From Kitasatospora atroaurantiaca (GTDB lineage: Bacteria; Actinomycetota; Actinomycetes; Streptomycetales; Streptomycetaceae), in NCBI RefSeq assembly GCF_007828955.1, contig NZ_VIVR01000001.1:5704001-5768000 (forward strand): a stretch of 64,000 nt of DNA. Reading direction: 5' to 3'. The notes under the pieces were generated by a model, which was given only the letters and a program-made list of their open reading frames with translations, was not told where the DNA came from and made no database searches. Both the position numbers and the translations under genes were made by a program. Every line of letters starts with the position of its first letter. The first letter of the stretch is position 1. Positions 60,163-64,000 of this stretch are shown here, piece after piece.

Positions 60163-61056
60163 CTAGCTTGCTTTTGCCTCCGTCAGGGCGGCCCGGATCC
60201 GGTCCACCACGAGGTCCAGCGGGGCGTCGGTACGGGCCACTGTGATGAGTACCTCACCCCCCGGGCTGGCACTGAGTGCGCTCACGGCAGCCGCCTCGAA
60301 CGACGACACGGTGTCACCACTGGCACCGGGTGCCACAAGCGCACCGCGTCGCCGCACACCGCTCGGAGCGGTCGCCCAGAACGTCCCGCGGATCACCTCG
60401 AAGGAGTGGTCCAGCTGAGCCTCCACGTCGCCGAGGCCGCCGGCCCGCAGCCAGCGCCGCAGCACGTGGTTGTGCGCCGCGACGACCGCCGCCGCCGAGA
60501 CCTCGGCCAGCATCGAGTCGTCGTCCCCGCCGCGCTGCCAGCCCGGCGGGATCTCCTCGGCCGCGTCGAAGCGGCCCAGCAGGTACCGGGTGAACAGCCG
60601 CTCGTACCGGGACACCACCGCGATCTCGCGCTCGCGCAGCGCGGGCACCTGGCGGATCAGCTGGTACCTGGCCACCGAGACCCCGGGCGTGGAGGCGTAC
60701 ATCCGGAGCACCTCCTTGATGCCCCGGCAGACCACGTCCAGCGGGTGCTCGTCGGACTCGGCGCTCGCCAGCAGGTCGGCGACCCGGACCAGGGTGTCGT
60801 CGTGGTCGGGGAAGATCGCCTCCTCCTTCGACCGGAAGTACCGGAAGAAGGTCCGCCGGGCCACCCCGGCCTCGGCGGCGATCTGATCGACCGTCGTCTC
60901 CTCGTACCCCTGGGTGGCGAACAGCTCCATGGCGGCCTTGGCGAGGTCCTGGCGCATCTGCTGCCGCTGGGCGGCCGCCCGCCGGTTGCCCGCGCCCGCC
61001 TCGGTGGCCGGCCGTACGGCGTCCTGCTGCTCCGCGGATGACTGATCCCGATCCAT
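60163..61056 (-). CDS. TetR-family regulator of the ethylmalonyl-CoA cluster
   Basis: The 297-residue protein has an N-terminal TetR HTH (about residues 35-85, with GVARRTFFRYFRSKEEAIF), a helical ligand domain and a C-terminal extension of about 70 residues. ATG 61056 is the start. The same CACCGGGTG palindrome occurs just upstream (61071-61085), within its own 3' coding region (60321-60335) and upstream of ccr (60032-60044). Autoregulation and control of ccr are therefore likely. The ligand may be an acyl-CoA intermediate; this is inference. Confidence 0.88.
   Translation of the reverse strand: MDRDQSSAEQQDAVRPATEAGAGNRRAAAQRQQMRQDLAKAAMELFATQGYEETTVDQIAAEAGVARRTFFRYFRSKEEAIFPDHDDTLVRVADLLASAESDEHPLDVVCRGIKEVLRMYASTPGVSVARYQLIRQVPALREREIAVVSRYERLFTRYLLGRFDAAEEIPPGWQRGGDDDSMLAEVSAAAVVAAHNHVLRRWLRAGGLGDVEAQLDHSFEVIRGTFWATAPSGVRRRGALVAPGASGDTVSSFEAAAVSALSASPGGEVLITVARTDAPLDLVVDRIRAALTEAKAS
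60321..60335. promoter_or_regulatory. TetR operator candidate 3 (inside tetR)
   Basis: TGGCACC-G-GGTGCCA is a perfect 15-bp palindrome inside the 3' part of the TetR gene. It encodes part of the C-terminal extension, so it may be fortuitous. Confidence 0.45.
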
Positions 61057-61070
61057 GCCCGGAACCCTAC

Positions 61071-61085
61071 TCGCACCGGGTGCCA
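61071..61085. promoter_or_regulatory. TetR operator candidate 4 (tetR promoter)
   Basis: TCGCACC-G-GGTGCCA lies 15 bp upstream of the tetR start codon, where a repressor would act on its own gene. One arm position is mismatched. Confidence 0.55.
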
Positions 61086-61259
61086 CGGTTGCCGCCTTTG
61101 GCCTGCGCACGGGTGCCACCGGGCCGGCCGGCGTCGGCCGGGGCCAGCGGGACGAGACCGCCGGAGGGGTCCAGGCCGGCCGCAGAGGGCCGCCCCGGGC
61201 GCCGGTTCCCGGCCCGCTTCTCGGGTCGCCCAGGGGAGGGCCGCCCATCGGCAGGCTGG

Positions 61260-63035
61260 TCATCGGCGTGCGTGGTCTCGGAAGCCACGGCCCGTCTTGC
61301 GGCCCAGGCAACCCGCCGCCACCAGGTGCTCCAGCAGCGGCGCGGCCGCCAGACCGGGCTCTCGGAACTCCTGGTGCAGCACCTGCTCGATGGTCAGCGA
61401 CACGTCCAGGCCGACCACGTCGAGCAGCTCGAACGGGCCCATCGGGTAGCCGCAGCCGAGCTTCATCGCGGTGTCGATGTCGTCCACCGTGGCGTAGTGC
61501 TCCTGGAGCATCCGCACGGCGTCGTTGAGGTACGGGAAGAGCAGCGCGTTCACGATGAAGCCCGCCCGGTCGCCGCACTCCACGGCGTGCTTCTTGACCT
61601 TGCCGCACAGCTCCAGCGCGGTCGAGGTGACGTCCGTGGAGGTCAGCACGGTCGAGACGACCTCGACCAGCTTCATCGCCGGGGCCGGGTTGAAGAAGTG
61701 CATGCCGATCACGTCCTGCGGCCGCGAGGTCGCGGTCGCGCAGCTGATCACCGGCAGGCTGGAGGTGGTGGTGGCGAGCACCGCACCGGGCTTGCAGATC
61801 TTGTCCAGGGTCGCGAACAGCTCGCGCTTGACCGCGAGGTCCTCGGCCACCGCCTCGACCACCAGGTCGGCCTCGGCCAGGTCGGTGTACCGGCCGGTCG
61901 GGGTGACCAGGGCCAGCGCCGTGTCGCTCTGCTCCTGGGTGAGCCGGCCCTTCTCGACCGAGCGCGCCAGCGACTTGGCGAGCTGCGTCCTGGCGCGGTC
62001 GGCCTTGTCCTGGCTGCGGGCGGTGAGCAGCACCTGGTACCCCGCCTTGGCGAAGACCTCGGCGATGCCGGTGGCCATGGTGCCCGAGCCGCAGACGCCG
62101 ATGCTGCGGATCTCACGGCCCGGCACGCGGGCCGCCGCCGTGCCGGCCGCCTCGGCGACCACCTTGGACGAGCCCGGGGCCTCGTACGTGTAGAAACCGC
62201 GCCCGGACTTACGGCCCAGCAGGCCGGCGGCGACCAGCTGGCCGAGGATCGGGGCGGGGGCGTGCAGGCGGTCCTTGGACTGCTCGTACATCGCCTCCAG
62301 CACGGTGCGCGCGGTGTCGACGCCGATCAGGTCGAGCAGGGCCAGCGGGCCCATCGGCAGGCCGCAGCCGAGCCGCATCGCGGCGTCGATGTCCTCGCGG
62401 GTCGCGTACTTGGACTCGAACATCGCCGCGGCCTGGTTGAGGTACGCGAACAGCAGGCCGTTGACCACGAAGCCGGCCCGGTCGCCGGCCGCGACCGGCT
62501 CCTTGCCCAGGTCGCGGGCGAAGGCGGCGGCGTCCTCGGCCACCTGAGGGGCAGTCAGCACCGTGCGGACCACCTCGACCAGCTTCATGGTGTGCACCGG
62601 GTTGAAGAAGTGCAGGCCCAGCACCCGCTCGGGGCGGGAGGTGGCGGCGGCGATCCGGGTCACCGAGAGCGCGGTGGTACCGGTCGCCAGCACCGTCTCC
62701 GGCGGGCAGATCCGGTCCAGCTCGGCGAAGATCTCGCGCTTGAGCTCCAGCTGCTCGGGGACCTCCTCGATCACCAGCTCGGCGGTCGCGGCGGCGTCCA
62801 GCTGGTCGCCGACCGAGATCAGGCCCAGCAGCGCGGTGCGCTCCTCGGCGGTGATCCGCTCGCGCTGCACGGCGTGCGCGGTGGCCTCCTCGATCCGGGC
62901 CAGGGCCCGGGCGGCGGTGTCGGCGTCGGCCTCGATGCCGATCACCCGGCGGCCGCTCTGCGCGATGGCGACGGCGATACCGGCACCCATGGTGCCGAGG
63001 CCGACCACGGCGACGGTGGGGAAGGGACGCTCCAT
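61260..63035 (-). CDS. Tandem-fused 3-hydroxyacyl-CoA dehydrogenase
   Basis: The 591-residue protein contains two complete 3-hydroxybutyryl/3-hydroxyacyl-CoA dehydrogenase units. Unit 1 (~1-290) has GLGTMGAG for NAD and GLHFFNPVHTMKLVEVV with the catalytic His. Unit 2 (~305-591) has GSGTMATG and GMHFFNPAPAMKLVEVV. Each has the helical NGLLFAYLNQA/NALLFPYLNDA dimer region. Standalone enzymes are ~285 residues. It may feed crotonyl-CoA formation for Ccr by oxidising or reducing the 3-hydroxybutyryl-CoA pool. It lies 203 bp upstream of tetR on the same strand. Alternatively it serves general fatty-acid oxidation. Confidence 0.9.
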   Translation of the reverse strand: MERPFPTVAVVGLGTMGAGIAVAIAQSGRRVIGIEADADTAARALARIEEATAHAVQRERITAEERTALLGLISVGDQLDAAATAELVIEEVPEQLELKREIFAELDRICPPETVLATGTTALSVTRIAAATSRPERVLGLHFFNPVHTMKLVEVVRTVLTAPQVAEDAAAFARDLGKEPVAAGDRAGFVVNGLLFAYLNQAAAMFESKYATREDIDAAMRLGCGLPMGPLALLDLIGVDTARTVLEAMYEQSKDRLHAPAPILGQLVAAGLLGRKSGRGFYTYEAPGSSKVVAEAAGTAAARVPGREIRSIGVCGSGTMATGIAEVFAKAGYQVLLTARSQDKADRARTQLAKSLARSVEKGRLTQEQSDTALALVTPTGRYTDLAEADLVVEAVAEDLAVKRELFATLDKICKPGAVLATTTSSLPVISCATATSRPQDVIGMHFFNPAPAMKLVEVVSTVLTSTDVTSTALELCGKVKKHAVECGDRAGFIVNALLFPYLNDAVRMLQEHYATVDDIDTAMKLGCGYPMGPFELLDVVGLDVSLTIEQVLHQEFREPGLAAAPLLEHLVAAGCLGRKTGRGFRDHARR

Positions 63036-63415
63036 TGTCCTGACTCCTTGTCATGGGCCCCGCGCCGCGCTCCCGTGCCGACCGGCCGGCTCGTCGTCGA
63101 GGGGCGGTACGTCGGTACGCGGGAGGAGGGTACGGCGGCGCGGGGGAGAAGTGATGACGGTTGCGGCACCGCGCGGCGGGCCGGTCCGCTCCGGCCGTGC
63201 TGCGGGTGTGCCGTGGTGCTCAGGCGCTCTGAGTGAAGTGAAGCGACGCTGACACGCTGCGATGAGAAGAGGAGAGCAAACACCCTGCCCTGCCGCGGAG
63301 ACGTGCGATGGCACGGTCGTGCGGCGGCCCCGCTGGTGCGGCTCCCGAAGCCCAGCGGTGGTGCGTGCGGTCACTGTAGCGAAGTTACCGCCAAGTAGGA
63401 AGGGTGCGGACATGA
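63036..63415. other. Intergenic region without a gene
   Basis: About 380 bp upstream of the dehydrogenase gene contain its promoter region. I see no supported gene, operator copy or repeat here; the right side ends at a terminator. Confidence 0.55.
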
Positions 63416-63449
63416 CGAAGCCCCCGCTTCCCGGGAAGCGGGGGCTTCG
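63416..63449 (-). terminator. Terminator of the MFS exporter gene
   Basis: A perfect 34-bp palindrome, 17 bp each side (CGAAGCCCCCGCTTCCC and its inverse), lies 13 bp past the MFS stop. In RNA the central bases would open as a small loop. Confidence 0.85.
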
Positions 63450-63461
63450 GTACCGCTCGGG

Positions 63462-64000
63462 TCAGTGCACCAGCACCGGGACGGCGTTGTCCTCGGTGGC
63501 GCCCTCGGCCACGGTGTGGCCGCCCTGGTGGCCGGTGTTGATCAGGATGCCGGCGATGGCGGAGGCCAGCACCAGGATCCCGAAGGACCACCAGATCGCG
63601 GTGGAGAAGCTGTGCACCATGGTCTGCGCCTGCGCCAGCTTCGGGGACGTCGGTCCGACCTGGTGCGCCTTCGCGTACGCCGTGGCGGCGCTGTTGGCGA
63701 TGGTGGCCAGCAGGGCCGTGCCGATCGCGCCGCCGACCTGCTGCGAGGTGTTCACCATCGCGGAGGCGACACCGGCGTCGCGCGGCTGGACGCCGTGCGT
63801 GGCCAGGCTCATGGCCGGCATGAACGCGGTGCCCATGCCCAGGCCCATCAGGATCAGGCCGGGCAGGATCAGCGCGGGGTACGAGCTGTCGACCTTGATC
63901 TGGGTGAGGATCAGCAGGCCGGCCGAGGCGACCAGGAAGCCGGGCGCCATCAGGTAGCGCGGGGCGACCCGGGTCATCAGCCGGGCGCCGATCTGGGTCG
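63462..64000 (-). CDS. EmrB/QacA-type MFS exporter, C-terminal part (cut by window end)
   Basis: About 179 C-terminal residues are visible; the 5' end lies beyond the window. Helices with LILPGLILMGLGMGTAFMPAM and AGVASAMVNTSQQVGGAIGTALL (the conserved GxxSAxxNxxRQxGGxxG-like segment of 14-TM DHA2 drug/proton antiporters) identify the family. A final hydrophobic helix and a short polar tail end the protein. It would export drugs or metabolites; the substrate cannot be told. A terminator follows. Confidence 0.88.
   Translation of the reverse strand, partial: TQIGARLMTRVAPRYLMAPGFLVASAGLLILTQIKVDSSYPALILPGLILMGLGMGTAFMPAMSLATHGVQPRDAGVASAMVNTSQQVGGAIGTALLATIANSAATAYAKAHQVGPTSPKLAQAQTMVHSFSTAIWWSFGILVLASAIAGILINTGHQGGHTVAEGATEDNAVPVLVH

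Noticed and set aside
1..64000. tRNA, rRNA, transposase, integrase, attachment sites or prophage genes
   Set aside because: None recognised while reading both strands; not a covariance-model search.

Overview
The window is high-GC actinobacterial DNA with densely packed genes, GTG/TTG starts, GTGA stop/start overlaps and dispersed GGGGCGCGGGGAACTGCGCG-type palindromes. Together with a class II glutamine synthetase, an ethylmalonyl-CoA cluster ordered as in Streptomyces, an LAxTG sortase substrate and a B12 riboswitch, this points to a Streptomyces or Kitasatospora chromosome arm or core. I saw no rRNA, tRNA, insertion sequence, prophage or CRISPR array.

Layout. 0.1-3.7 kb: a four-gene, translationally coupled cassette (two-TM protein, unknown protein, EACC1-like small protein, caspase-fold protease) ending in a bidirectional terminator. 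3.7-15.2 kb: a probable phosphonate / head-group salvage region. It holds a Tat-exported phospholipase C, a degenerate endonuclease/exonuclease/phosphatase-fold protein, an SMR exporter, a HAD hydrolase, a four-gene ABC importer, a GntR/UTRA regulator and one gene fusing a TmpA-like Fe(II)/2-oxoglutarate hydroxylase to a TmpB/PhnZ-like HD oxygenase. Four copies of one palindrome (GTTG-N6-CAAC) tie these units together. 15.2-24.8 kb: galactan utilisation (LacI regulator, ABC sugar importer, GH42 beta-galactosidase, GH53 galactanase, MFS), with two identical 16-bp operators in the divergent promoter region.

24.9-40.3 kb: housekeeping and mixed genes (amidohydrolase, uracil-DNA glycosylase, sortase-anchored protein, glnII, M48 protease, HAD and MOSC proteins, cobalamin cobC and cobE-like genes, a secreted phosphoesterase-MFS-PD40 operon, an M15-like lipoprotein, APC permease, OsmC). 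40.3-47.4 kb: minus-strand cobalamin operon cbiB-cobQ-chelatase-cobO-cobB preceded by a cobalamin riboswitch. 47.6-53.2 kb: a double-HTH regulator, an alpha/beta hydrolase, an unknown protein, and psd-pssA for phosphatidylethanolamine synthesis. 53.6-63.0 kb: ethylmalonyl-CoA pathway (ccr, ecm, lyase, MaoC hydratase, acyl-CoA dehydrogenase) with a TetR regulator, candidate TetR operators and a tandem-fused 3-hydroxyacyl-CoA dehydrogenase. The window ends inside an EmrB/QacA-type MFS exporter.

Connections. The cobalamin operon supplies the cofactor of Ecm. The phosphonate region forms one inferred regulon in which lipases could liberate head groups, the ABC importer takes them up, and the fused oxygenase splits the C-P bond. 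The caspase cassette is the best candidate for a poorly described conflict or cell-death system.
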